Shown here in pieces: positions 1-6,710 of a stretch of 8,191 nucleotides of DNA. The stretch comes from Oscillospiraceae bacterium (GTDB lineage Bacteria; Bacillota; Clostridia; Oscillospirales; Oscillospiraceae): assembly GCA_031264545.1 (NCBI GenBank), contig JAISDV010000154.1, positions 1 to 8,191 on the forward strand, written 5' to 3'. The position numbers and the translations under genes are program-made. The notes under the pieces were generated by a model that searched no databases, was not told the origin of the DNA, and saw only the letters and a program-made list of their open reading frames with translations. How positions within the stretch are numbered: position 1 is the first letter of the stretch; each line of letters begins with the position of its first letter.

Positions 1-593
1 GAGGTCAGCGAAACATAGATCGCCAGCACCGCAGCCGCAGCCATAAACTGAAAAGCCGTCCTGTCGATGCCGCTCATAGCTCGGATGCGCTTATTGATCA
101 GGATTATCCCGGCGTAGCATACGGCAGCGGCAAGCCCGAGAGCGATTCCGATCAATTCCCTTTCGCTGCCGCGTGCCCTCGCGCCGATGATCAGCACTAG
201 TCCGAACGAAGCCATGACAAAGCAGACCCACTGGCGGAACGTGATCCGCTCCTTGAAAATGACGGGCGAAAGGACCATGACGATGACCGGGCAGAAATAG
301 TAGCTCAGCGTCGTCAGCGACACACTGGTATATCTGTAAGCCTCGAAAAACAGTATCCAGTCTCCGCCGAGCGCGACGCCCGAAGCCGCAAGCCAGGGCA
401 GCTCGCTCTTCGCCTGCCTGAACGGAAGCCGTTCGCGCTTTGCACACTTATAGATCAGTATCGCGGCAAGCGCTATCGCGACACGCCAGAAGGCGGTTTC
501 TCCGGAGGAGAGCGCGATGTTTCTGACCGCCAAACTGATCGTGCCATAGATCGCCATTGCGGCGGCGTTTTCTAGCACACCTTTACTGACCAA
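1..593 (-). CDS. EamA/DMT-family transporter, partial (C-terminus beyond left edge)
   Basis: This is an integral membrane permease of the drug/metabolite transporter superfamily, 10-TM EamA type, whose substrate cannot be read from sequence. About 197 residues are visible, against a usual 290-300, so roughly the last 100 are missing. The first EamA repeat spans about residues 10-138. It has hydrophobic helices near 11-28, 35-49, 67-85, 92-112 and 121-137, an arginine in FWRVAIA (R37), the YTSVSLTTLSYYFCP stretch and a KERIT motif after helix 4 (E115). The second repeat starts near residue 146. The start chosen is TTG at 593-591, ten bases after a GGAGG that lies inside the ilvE coding sequence. 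The next in-frame start, ATG at 557, would remove 12 residues and has no better site. The gene overlaps the ilvE stop by 22 bases, which suggests translational coupling and co-transcription. A role in moving amino acids or related metabolites is only inferred from ilvE. The family call is firm. Confidence 0.88.
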   Translation of the reverse strand, partial: MVSKGVLENAAAMAIYGTISLAVRNIALSSGETAFWRVAIALAAILIYKCAKRERLPFRQAKSELPWLAASGVALGGDWILFFEAYRYTSVSLTTLSYYFCPVIVMVLSPVIFKERITFRQWVCFVMASFGLVLIIGARARGSERELIGIALGLAAAVCYAGIILINKRIRAMSGIDRTAFQFMAAAAVLAIYVSLT

Positions 594-1660
594 GCAAACT
601 TATCCTCCGTTTTGCCCCACTGTATGCCGGTAAGGGTGTCGTACAGCTTCCGGGTAAGCGCGCCGATTTTACCGCCCCCGATGATGCTCACGCTGCCCCT
701 GTAGGTAATCTCGCCGATGGGTGAAATGACCGCGGCCGTGCCCGTGCCCCAGGCCTCCCCGAGCGCGCCGTTTTCCGCCGCTGCGACCAGCTCGTCCACC
801 GTCAGCGCACGCTCCTCGATTTCATAGCCCCAGTCGCGGAGCAGGTCAAGGCAGGATTTCCTTGTAATCCCGGGGAGCACACTGCCCGTGAGCGCCGGCG
901 TGACGACCTTTCCGCCGATCAGAAACATGACGTTCATGCTGCCGACCTCCTCAATATGGCGGCGGTCGATGCCGTCGAGCCAGAGCACCTGACTGTAACC
1001 CTGATTCTCGGCACGCTGTCCCGCGCGGATGGAGGCCGCATAGTTTCCGCCGCATTTCGTGTAGCCTGTGCCGCCGCGAACGGCGCGCACATCATCGCTT
1101 TCGATCAGGATGCGGACAGGGTTAAGCCCCTCGGGGTAATAGCTGCCGACCGGACAGGTAATGATCGCGAACAGATATTGCGCGGAGGCGTGCACACCGA
1201 GCTGAGCCGAGGTCGCGATGATAAAGGGACGGATATAGAGCGAAGTGTCCGGTATGGAAGGGACCCAGTCCCTGTCAAGCCCGATCAGCGCCTTGAGCCC
1301 TTCCATGAAATATTCCTCCGGTAATTGGGGGATACAGAGCCGCTCCGCGGAGCTGTTGAGCCTTTTCGCGTTTTCTGCGGGGCGGAAGAGCAGGACATCT
1401 CCTTTTGGGCTGCGGTAGGCCTTCATACCTTCGAAAATCTCCTGCGCATAATGAAACACGGCGGCCGCGGGAGACAGCTCAAAATTCGCAAAGGGCACGA
1501 CGCGGGGATCGTGCCAGCCCCTCCCCTCGTCATAATCCATAAGGAACATATGATCGGAAAAATAAGTCCCGAAGGGTATTCCGTCAAGGGACGGCTTCTC
1601 TTTGAAGCGCTGCGCCCTCTCGATTTTGATTTTTTCCACCCGGGTCACGCTCTCTTTCAT
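572..1660 (-). CDS. ilvE: Branched-chain amino acid aminotransferase
   Basis: This is a cytosolic PLP enzyme (fold-type IV, aminotransferase class IV) that exchanges the amino group between glutamate and the 2-oxo acids of valine, leucine and isoleucine. It is the last step of their synthesis. The 362 residues match the usual length of the longer bacterial/eukaryotic-type enzyme. Diagnostic stretches are FSDHMFLMDYDEGRGWHDPR (35-53), VFHYAQEIFEGMKAYR (68-83), the PLP-lysine region GGTGYTKCGGNYAAS with K202, EEVGSMN (237-243, glutamate at the cofactor) and the phosphate-binding GTGTA (305-309). The ATG at 1660 lies about 18 bases from the predicted transcription start and has no clear ribosome binding site. 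A GTG eight codons in (1639), preceded by AAAGAGAG, is a possible alternative. No T-box or leader peptide is visible in the short leader. The gene is first in a unit with the DMT transporter. Confidence 0.97.
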   Translation of the reverse strand: MKESVTRVEKIKIERAQRFKEKPSLDGIPFGTYFSDHMFLMDYDEGRGWHDPRVVPFANFELSPAAAVFHYAQEIFEGMKAYRSPKGDVLLFRPAENAKRLNSSAERLCIPQLPEEYFMEGLKALIGLDRDWVPSIPDTSLYIRPFIIATSAQLGVHASAQYLFAIITCPVGSYYPEGLNPVRILIESDDVRAVRGGTGYTKCGGNYAASIRAGQRAENQGYSQVLWLDGIDRRHIEEVGSMNVMFLIGGKVVTPALTGSVLPGITRKSCLDLLRDWGYEIEERALTVDELVAAAENGALGEAWGTGTAAVISPIGEITYRGSVSIIGGGKIGALTRKLYDTLTGIQWGKTEDKFAWSVKVC

Positions 1661-1684
1661 AAAAATACGCGGTTATTATCAACA

Positions 1685-1712
1685 ATTTTATCATTCTGAC
1701 GGCGATTTTCAA
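1685..1712 (-). promoter_or_regulatory. Predicted sigma-A promoter of ilvE
   Basis: On the minus strand, TTGAAA (1712-1707) and TAAAAT (1690-1685) are separated by 16 bases. This is close to the TTGACA/TATAAT consensus. Transcription would start near 1678 and leave a leader of under 20 bases before the ilvE ATG, too short for a riboswitch or T-box. The surrounding gap is clearly more AT-rich than the genes. The call is by pattern only. Confidence 0.55.
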
Positions 1713-1812
1713 GCGCGAACACACGATTTTGCGATATTTGGTATTTCCGTTGTTTTATGCTTTAACGTGATTGCGCTTTTTGTTTCATTAGGCAAGAATT
1801 ATTTGCCGTGCC

Positions 1813-1841
1813 TTGTATTTACTGCCGCTTTATAATATAAT
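1813..1841 (+). promoter_or_regulatory. Predicted sigma-A promoter of the ABC exporter operon
   Basis: TTGTAT (1813-1818) and a perfect TATAAT (1836-1841) are spaced by exactly 17 bases. A second TATAAT (1831-1836) overlaps the first. The predicted start is near 1848, just ahead of an inverted repeat, and the coding start at 1890 follows about 40 bases later. The promoter is divergent from that of ilvE, with about 100 bases between the two -35 boxes, so one regulator could affect both. Confidence 0.65.
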
Positions 1842-1850
1842 TTGTCAAAA

Positions 1851-1867
1851 CGTCAGCGTTTCTGACG
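1851..1867 (+). repeat. Inverted repeat at the predicted transcript start of the ABC operon
   Basis: CGTCAG (1851-1856) and CTGACG (1862-1867) form a perfect 6-bp inverted repeat around a 5-base loop. It begins only a few bases after the predicted +1, between the -10 box and the ribosome binding site. It could be a repressor operator or a 5' mRNA hairpin. No regulator gene lies next to it, so neither role is supported further. Confidence 0.4.
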
Positions 1868-1889
1868 AAGAATTGAAGGAGAGCCGGTC

Positions 1890-2603
1890 ATGCTCGAGGT
1901 CGAACATGTAACAAAAAAATACGGGAAGCTGGCGGCAAACAGCGACATCAGCTTCTCAGTGGGCGAGGGACAGGTCGCCGTTTTGATCGGCCCGAACGGC
2001 GCCGGAAAATCGACGATAATCAAATGCATTGCGGGCCTGCTCCGTTTTGAGGGCCGTATTACGGTCGGCGGCTATGATAACCGTTCCACCGAGGCGAAAA
2101 GGCTCATCGGTTACGTGCCGGAAATGCCCGCCGTGTATGAGCTGCTGACGGTGGCCGAACACATGGAGTTTATACGCCGCGCCTATCGCCTGCCCGACGA
2201 CGGCTATGACAAGCAGCTCCTTGAGCGCTTCGAGATGCTGGAAAATGCGGATAAGCCCGGCAAGACGCTCTCAAAGGGTATGCAGCAAAAGCTCTCCATC
2301 TGCTGCGCACTTCTCCACAGGCCCCGGGTCGTCATCTTCGACGAGCCGATGGTCGGCCTGGACCCGCACGCGATCAAGGAATTGAAAACACACTTTGCCG
2401 GCCTGAAGGAACAGGGCTGCGCGGTGCTTATCAGCACGCACATGCTCGACAGCGTTGAAAACTACTGGGACGCGGCGCACATTATGATGAAGGGAAGCTT
2501 TGCCGCGACCAAGCTGAATACGGCTGAGGACGGCGGGGATAAGAGCCTGGAGACGCTTTTTTTCGAGATCACGGAAAACAGGCCCTCGGAGGTTCCGCAA
2601 TGA
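1890..2603 (+). CDS. ABC transporter ATP-binding protein
   Basis: This is the cytoplasmic ATPase subunit that would power the membrane protein encoded immediately downstream. The 237 residues contain every nucleotide-binding element: Walker A GPNGAGKST (34-42), an ABC signature LSKGMQQKL (127-135), Walker B VVIFDEP (147-153), D-loop GLDP (156-159) and the switch histidine H184 in STH. The Q-loop position reads YVPEMP, with Glu rather than Gln, a form often seen in CcmA/EcsA-like exporter ATPases. The start is ATG 1890, preceded by AAGGAG (1876-1881) with 8 bases spacing. The stop overlaps the next gene's start as ATGA, so the pair is a translationally coupled operon. Family and pairing suggest export, as in EcsAB or YthPQ of Bacillus. 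The substrate is unknown. Confidence 0.95.
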   Translation: MLEVEHVTKKYGKLAANSDISFSVGEGQVAVLIGPNGAGKSTIIKCIAGLLRFEGRITVGGYDNRSTEAKRLIGYVPEMPAVYELLTVAEHMEFIRRAYRLPDDGYDKQLLERFEMLENADKPGKTLSKGMQQKLSICCALLHRPRVVIFDEPMVGLDPHAIKELKTHFAGLKEQGCAVLISTHMLDSVENYWDAAHIMMKGSFAATKLNTAEDGGDKSLETLFFEITENRPSEVPQ

Positions 2604-4174
2604 AATCGAACGCGCTGAGCTATCTTCTCCGGACGCGAATACGGAATCAGCTCGTCAGCTTTTTAAAAAAGCCTGTCCGCTTGATTTATGTCGCGGTCTT
2701 TATCGGCCTGCTGGCGCTTACCCTGGTCGGCGGAAAAGCCGGCGAATCGGACGCGGACAGGGTCATCAGGGACTTTTCCGAGTTGACCGCCGGACTGAAT
2801 TATCTGCTGATTATCATGTTTGCGGTCAATTTCCTCTCCGGGCTGAAAAACGGCGGCTCATTTTTCAAAATGTCCGACGTGAACTTTCTTTTTCCTTCGC
2901 CCATCAACAAAAGAAGCGTCCTTTTTTACGCGCTTATCCAGCAGATCTGGACGACCCTGCTGATCGGCGTTTTCATCCTCTTTCAATACACCTCTCTGCA
3001 CCTGAACTATAATCTCGGCTTCGGCGGCCTGCTCCTTATCTGCCTGGCCTATTCCGTAAGCGTGTTCTTCAGCCAGACCGCCGCCATGTTCACCTACACG
3101 CTCATCAGCGACAGCGACAGAAACCGGAGGCTCGTGAAGACGGGCTTTATCTTTCTGGTTCTCCTGCTCGCGGCTTATGTGGGCGTCAACGCGCTGCGGG
3201 GCCGGAACGGCCCGATTGAGGCGCTCGCTTCGGCGGGAAACAGCTTTCCCGTTCTGCTGTTCCCCTTTGCGGGCTGGATGGGCGCTGCCGCCGGCGGTGT
3301 CCTGACCGGAAATTATCTTCAGGCTACGATTTTTCTTCTATTGACCGGGGCTGTCTTTACGGCGCTGCTCGCCGCGATGGCCCGCTCGAAGCGTGAATAC
3401 TACGAGGACGTGCTGGCCTCCGCCGAGTCTGTGCAGAATATGATGAACGCGGTCAGAGACGGTATCGCCCCCGAAGCCGCGCCCCGGAATATCAGGGTCG
3501 GCAGGACCGGCCTCGGCAAGGGTGAGGGCGCTTCGGCGTTTTTCTATAAGCATCTTGTCGAAAACAGGCGCGCCAGCAAGCTGCCTGTCCGCCCGGCTTC
3601 GCTGATATTTACTCTCATAACGATCGGGTTTTCGTTTTTCGTCCGGGATGGCGGACTTCTTCCGGTTTTCGTTTTTTCCGCTTATATCCAGATATTCTCC
3701 GTTGCGATGGGCCGTTTCAACCGGGAGCTGACTAAACCCTACATCTATCTGATTCCCGAGCCGCCCTTTAAGAAGCTGCTGTTCGCGCTTGCGGAATCCC
3801 TGCCGACGGAGCTGCTTGAAAGCGCGCTTGTGTATATCCCCGTCGCCTTTATCCTCGGGCTCCCCGCGTACGCCTGCATCCTGGCCATATTGGGCCGGCT
3901 CAGCTTCTCGATCCTGTATCTGGCCGCTATTGTCATGATCGAGCGGATCTGGGGCGGGACGCTCTCCAAGGTCGCGGGTATGCTTGTTTATCTGTTTTGC
4001 GACATTCTGCTCGCACTTCCCGGCATTATACTGGCAATAGTTTCGAGACTGATGTGGCCGGCGGCTATCCCGGCGGACGCCGCCGCGCTCCTGTGCCTGA
4101 CGGCCGCCAATATCCCCGTCGCCGCGCTCCTCCTTTACCTCTCCAGAAACCTGCTTCGGTACGCCGAGACGTAA
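2600..4174 (+). CDS. ABC exporter permease (EcsB/YthQ-like putative ABC exporter family)
   Basis: This is the integral membrane partner of the upstream ATPase. The 524 residues have about 12-13 hydrophobic segments, near 27-43, 66-83, 113-131, 142-168, 180-198, 215-235, 242-261, 331-348, 351-370, 408-432, 435-449, 460-483 and 493-516. A central cytoplasmic loop (about 262-328) contains FYKHLVENRR (315-324). A hydrophilic patch with FPSPINKRS (98-106) follows helix 2. This layout, two halves around a charged central loop with a short basic N-terminus, fits the putative ABC exporter family. There is no signal peptide or periplasmic domain. ATG 2600 has GGAGG (2588-2592) 7 bases upstream and overlaps the ATPase stop by 4 bases. 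The assignment to this family is from recalled resemblance, and export of a peptide, lipid or other surface compound is inference. No regulator, immunity or biosynthesis gene adjoins it. Confidence 0.85.
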   Translation: MKSNALSYLLRTRIRNQLVSFLKKPVRLIYVAVFIGLLALTLVGGKAGESDADRVIRDFSELTAGLNYLLIIMFAVNFLSGLKNGGSFFKMSDVNFLFPSPINKRSVLFYALIQQIWTTLLIGVFILFQYTSLHLNYNLGFGGLLLICLAYSVSVFFSQTAAMFTYTLISDSDRNRRLVKTGFIFLVLLLAAYVGVNALRGRNGPIEALASAGNSFPVLLFPFAGWMGAAAGGVLTGNYLQATIFLLLTGAVFTALLAAMARSKREYYEDVLASAESVQNMMNAVRDGIAPEAAPRNIRVGRTGLGKGEGASAFFYKHLVENRRASKLPVRPASLIFTLITIGFSFFVRDGGLLPVFVFSAYIQIFSVAMGRFNRELTKPYIYLIPEPPFKKLLFALAESLPTELLESALVYIPVAFILGLPAYACILAILGRLSFSILYLAAIVMIERIWGGTLSKVAGMLVYLFCDILLALPGIILAIVSRLMWPAAIPADAAALLCLTAANIPVAALLLYLSRNLLRYAET

Positions 4175-4178
4175 AAAG

Positions 4179-4259
4179 ACCGCCCTGAAAACGTCATGAG
4201 GCCTACCCGCGCGAGCAGGGCGGTTCATTCCCCGGGTCCTTTTGATCGTCCGTTTTTTT
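4179..4259 (+). terminator. Terminator-like inverted repeat after the ABC operon
   Basis: ACCGCCCTG (4179-4187) begins four bases after the permease stop and pairs perfectly with CAGGGCGGT (4216-4224), giving a 9-bp GC-rich stem with a long 28-base loop. No T tract follows directly. A run of seven T lies further on at 4253-4259. The position strongly suggests an operon end, but the long loop and distant T run make it an imperfect intrinsic terminator. Confidence 0.4.
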
Positions 4260-4622
4260 ACTCTTCGCGAGCCGCGGCTTCGGCAAACGTCCGTAAAACA
4301 CAGGCGCCCTCGGATCCTTCCGTGAGGAAATCACGGACCGCAGTCCCCGGAAATCAGGCTAACATTTGTCCTGAATCTGTTATTGGGAACAAATAAGCCG
4401 AAATCCGGCGCGGCACTCAACATTTATAATAAATAATCCGGCAGAATGTATGCGAATAATCAGGTCGATCCCAAGAACCGGCTTCACACCGGCCGGAAAA
4501 GACAAAGCGTAATATGCCCGCAGAGGCTTATATCGCCGGCTTGTCCGGCTTCGGCGGACACAGAGCGGTCGAGGCCGGGACATCCGGCCAAGTGCCATGC
4601 ATATGTGAGGAGTGTTGAAGCA
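4225..4622 (+). other. Gene-free region and structured leader upstream of the surface-protein gene
   Basis: No credible gene is visible on either strand here. The stretch holds a perfect 7-bp hairpin TCCGTGA/TCACGGA (4319-4325 with 4331-4337), a TATAAT at 4425-4430, and then about 185 bases of GC-rich leader. The leader contains three small hairpins: CCGGC/GCCGG (4478-4482 with 4492-4496), TGTCCG/CGGACA (4542-4547 with 4555-4560) and GGCCGG/CCGGCC (4573-4578 with 4584-4589). The heptamer CCGGCTT occurs three times (4478, 4536, 4545). The last hairpin ends 17 bases before the ribosome binding site GAGGAG (4607-4612), so it could influence translation. I compared it by eye with c-di-GMP-I, TPP and cobalamin riboswitch cores and found no convincing match. 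Confidence 0.45.
4425..4430 (+). promoter_or_regulatory. Possible -10 box of the surface-protein gene
   Basis: A perfect TATAAT lies in a local AT-rich patch in an otherwise GC-rich gap, about 190 bases before the ATG at 4623. No good TTGACA-like -35 box stands 16-18 bases upstream, so an activator, another sigma factor or a different promoter remains possible. Confidence 0.3.
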
Positions 4623-6443
4623 ATGCGTAACAAAAATTCTATCGGCACCGGGCGGATATTGGCCTGCCTGCTCACCGCCATCCTGCTGTGGGCGCTGGCG
4701 CCCACAGCGGCATTCGCGGTTCCCCAGCCTGACCCCAACAGCCACAGCCTGCAGCTCGTATATGATGATGATATCCAGATCACCTATGGGCACGGCCTCG
4801 ACCCTTTCATAAACGGCGACGTCCCGGTGGGCGGGACGACAGACGGCACGATTGGGCAGGTTTATTGCGTAGACATTGCGGTGGCATTCCACAGCCGGGT
4901 CGGGAGTACAGGCGGCGGCACCACCTACGGCCCCGGCACAACGACGGATACGGCGCTCGGCTATGTCGCGTCCTCACCCGACGCGCTCTCTGAGAACTTT
5001 GAAACATACAAAAACCAGATCTACTGGATCACCCGGTACGGGTACGACGGAACTCCGGCAAGCTTGACGGCTTTGGAAACCCTATATCCGGGATTACTGG
5101 GAAGCATTTATCCGGCAGCCATCGACGCGGACGTGGCGGTCATGGCGACGAAAAGCGCCATTTGGTGGTTCGCGACAACGCCCGGACAGTTCGCAATTGA
5201 GAGCACAAGCTTTATAAAAAGCGACAACCATGCAAAACAGATGCAGTTCGTCGCGTTATACAGCGCGTTGGTAGCAAGTGCGAATGCCTATGCCGCGGAC
5301 CCCTCTTCAGACAGTGCCGTCCGGGGTACGCGCATAGCGCTGTCCGTCGACGGCTCCACCGCGGGGAAAATCGCCATCCAAACGGGCACATACTACTACT
5401 GGGGGCCTTTTACCGTGGATGAAGCGCCGTCCGTTTTGCTGGGAGCGGCGGATGAGATTTTCCTGAGTGTAGAGGGGACAAGTCCATATGCCGGAGATAT
5501 TTCCTTTGTGAGCGACCCTGCCGCCGATATTGCGGGCGGGGCGGCTCTGCCGAAGGCCGAGCGGTATGGCAGCGCCAGCCCGGCGCCTTATACCTTCGAG
5601 GGCGAGCAATTCTATCTCAAAATTCCATGGAACGTGACCAATCTGACCGGGCTCACGCTGCGGGCGCTCGCGAGAACGACGGCTGTGTTGACCAATACGC
5701 CGACAGTTCTCGTTCACGAAAATACCAGCGGTGTGCAGGATTGGAACCGCATCCAGGCGTTCATCGGTTTGTATAACGGTCCGGGAACCCTGTACGGCGA
5801 AGCGGCGCTGCCGCTGAGCGGTTCCCTTGGCGCCCTGGTCGTCGCAAAAACGGCGCCTTCCGGTGAAAACCGGCAGTTTACTTTCAGGCTGACCGACGGC
5901 GGCGGCAACCCTGTCGGTCTCATCTTGAGTAACAACATCATATTTAATACCGTGGGAAAGACTCTTCCGAACGGTCCGGACGGCATCTTTACCCTGCGCG
6001 GCGGCGAGACCGCGATAATCTCGGGGCTGCCTATGGGCGCCTATACCGTAACGGAAACGTCGGATCCGGGCTTTAATACGACGTACGCGGTCGACAACGG
6101 TCCGGCGGTATACGGCCGGCAGGCATCTGTGGCACTCAGCGCGGGAAAACCGGATGTGCATATCGCTTTTGACAATACGTACATCCCTTCGGCGCCGTTA
6201 CCGTCTCCCTCACCATCTCCGTCACCGTCGCCATCGCCGTCGCCGTCCTCTTCACCCTCGCCTTCGCCGTTACCGTCTTCTTCACCTGTGCCGACTCCGT
6301 CGCCGACCCCATCGGCGCCCTCGGTCGTTCCGAATGCGGGCGATGAAAGCAACACCGTCTTATGGACCCTGTTAATGGCGGGCGCCCTGCTGGGCTTAAG
6401 CGCCTGCGCGCTGGTGTTCATCCGGCGGAAAAAGGGTAAATAG
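4623..6443 (+). CDS. Secreted surface protein: TQXA/thioester-type domain, Cna-B domain, Pro/Ser stalk, sortase-type tail
   Basis: This is a likely wall-anchored adhesin or pilin-like protein of 606 residues. ATG 4623 is chosen because it follows GAGGAG (4607-4612) and opens a signal peptide (basic start, hydrophobic 11-26, predicted cleavage after AFA at 32). An in-frame ATG at 4446 would bury that signal. Residues about 40-300 resemble the TQXA/thioester domain, with Cys82 in QVYCVDIAV and TKSAIWWF at 176-183. The family's thioester Gln is Lys177 here. Residues about 403-520 form a Cna-B-type domain with K409 (VVAKT), E478 (VTET) and N518 (FDNTY), the expected isopeptide triad. Residues 526-566 are a Pro/Ser/Thr stalk. 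The tail has VPNAG (569-573), a hydrophobic segment (about 578-600) and RRKKGK, a variant LPXTG signal. The residues between about 235 and 400 look beta-rich but are otherwise unassigned. No sortase gene is in the window. The binding target is unknown. Confidence 0.85.
   Translation: MRNKNSIGTGRILACLLTAILLWALAPTAAFAVPQPDPNSHSLQLVYDDDIQITYGHGLDPFINGDVPVGGTTDGTIGQVYCVDIAVAFHSRVGSTGGGTTYGPGTTTDTALGYVASSPDALSENFETYKNQIYWITRYGYDGTPASLTALETLYPGLLGSIYPAAIDADVAVMATKSAIWWFATTPGQFAIESTSFIKSDNHAKQMQFVALYSALVASANAYAADPSSDSAVRGTRIALSVDGSTAGKIAIQTGTYYYWGPFTVDEAPSVLLGAADEIFLSVEGTSPYAGDISFVSDPAADIAGGAALPKAERYGSASPAPYTFEGEQFYLKIPWNVTNLTGLTLRALARTTAVLTNTPTVLVHENTSGVQDWNRIQAFIGLYNGPGTLYGEAALPLSGSLGALVVAKTAPSGENRQFTFRLTDGGGNPVGLILSNNIIFNTVGKTLPNGPDGIFTLRGGETAIISGLPMGAYTVTETSDPGFNTTYAVDNGPAVYGRQASVALSAGKPDVHIAFDNTYIPSAPLPSPSPSPSPSPSPSPSSSPSPSPLPSSSPVPTPSPTPSAPSVVPNAGDESNTVLWTLLMAGALLGLSACALVFIRRKKGK
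6201..6320 (+). repeat. Pro-Ser codon repeat (stalk of the surface protein)
   Basis: Within the surface-protein gene, alternating proline and serine codons (mostly CCG/CCA and TCG/TCT/TCA) make a low-complexity hexanucleotide-like tract. It encodes about 40 residues of PS, PSS and PTPS units. The reading frame is kept throughout. Such tracts span the cell wall in many anchored proteins and can vary in length between strains by slippage or recombination. Confidence 0.8.
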
Positions 6444-6500
6444 GCTGCCGGCGGGCGCCAATTGAATATCTGTTCTGCGATGCTGCCCTTGCGACCTCCG

Positions 6501-6521
6501 GAAAATTGGCTATGAATTTTC
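6501..6521 (+). repeat. AT-rich inverted repeat downstream of the surface-protein gene
   Basis: GAAAATT (6501-6507) and AATTTTC (6515-6521) are perfect inverted 7-mers around a 7-base loop, about 60 bases after the surface-protein stop. The stem is weak and has no T tract after it, so it is recorded only as a secondary structure. The rest of the 6444-6564 gap shows no gene. Confidence 0.3.
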
Positions 6522-6562
6522 AAATGCTGTGATTTGCCTGGTGTCATCCCAGCGTATCGGGC

Positions 6563-6595
6563 AAAAAACGGAGACGCGGCTTGCGTCTCCGTTTT
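6563..6595. terminator. Bidirectional intrinsic terminator between convergent genes
   Basis: AAAACGGAGACGC (6565-6577) and GCGTCTCCGTTTT (6583-6595) form a perfect 13-bp stem with a 5-base loop. Read leftward it ends in six T (complement of 6563-6568), the stronger direction, serving the collagen-like gene that stops at 6711. Read rightward it ends in four T, serving the surface-protein gene that stops at 6443. It lies almost midway, roughly 115-120 bases from each stop codon. Confidence 0.88.
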
Positions 6596-6710
6596 CCATG
6601 TCAATCTTCCTCCGCGCCGCGGCAAATATCGCCGGGCCGGATTTTATCCTGACGCCTGTTTTCCCGCGATCCGCGCACTGCCGCGCGGACCTTCTCCGGT
6701 CCAGATCGGA

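Noticed and set aside
91..447. A 118-codon leftward open frame at the left edge
   Set aside because: The adjacent frame on the same strand reads a textbook EamA/DMT transporter through the whole stretch, so this frame is a shadow.
1602..1835. A 77-codon rightward frame crossing the ilvE start and intergenic gap
   Set aside because: It has no ribosome binding site, overlaps ilvE antisense and runs through both predicted promoters. The hydrophobic look comes from AT-rich DNA.
3338..4228. A 296-codon leftward open frame opposite the ABC permease
   Set aside because: The product is Arg/Gln/Asp-rich with no recognisable domain, while the opposite strand encodes a clear membrane protein with a coupled start. 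It is a high-GC shadow frame.
4270..4279. Perfect 10-base palindrome AGCCGCGGCT
   Set aside because: Short GC palindromes are expected by chance in GC-rich DNA, and nothing nearby gives it a role.
4491..4600. Cyclic-di-GMP riboswitch, suggested by GACAAAGC ahead of an adhesin gene
   Set aside because: Only the CAAAGC-like string fits. The flanking GAAA-capped stem and the 3' conserved segment of the class I core could not be found by eye.
4446..4622. N-terminal extension of the surface protein from ATG 4446
   Set aside because: The extra 59 residues are polar and would place the signal peptide internally. ATG 4623 has GAGGAG upstream and begins directly with a signal sequence.
5307..6161. 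A 284-codon leftward open frame opposite the surface-protein gene
   Set aside because: It is Arg-rich without domain features and lies wholly antisense to a gene with a signal peptide, domain motifs and sortase tail.
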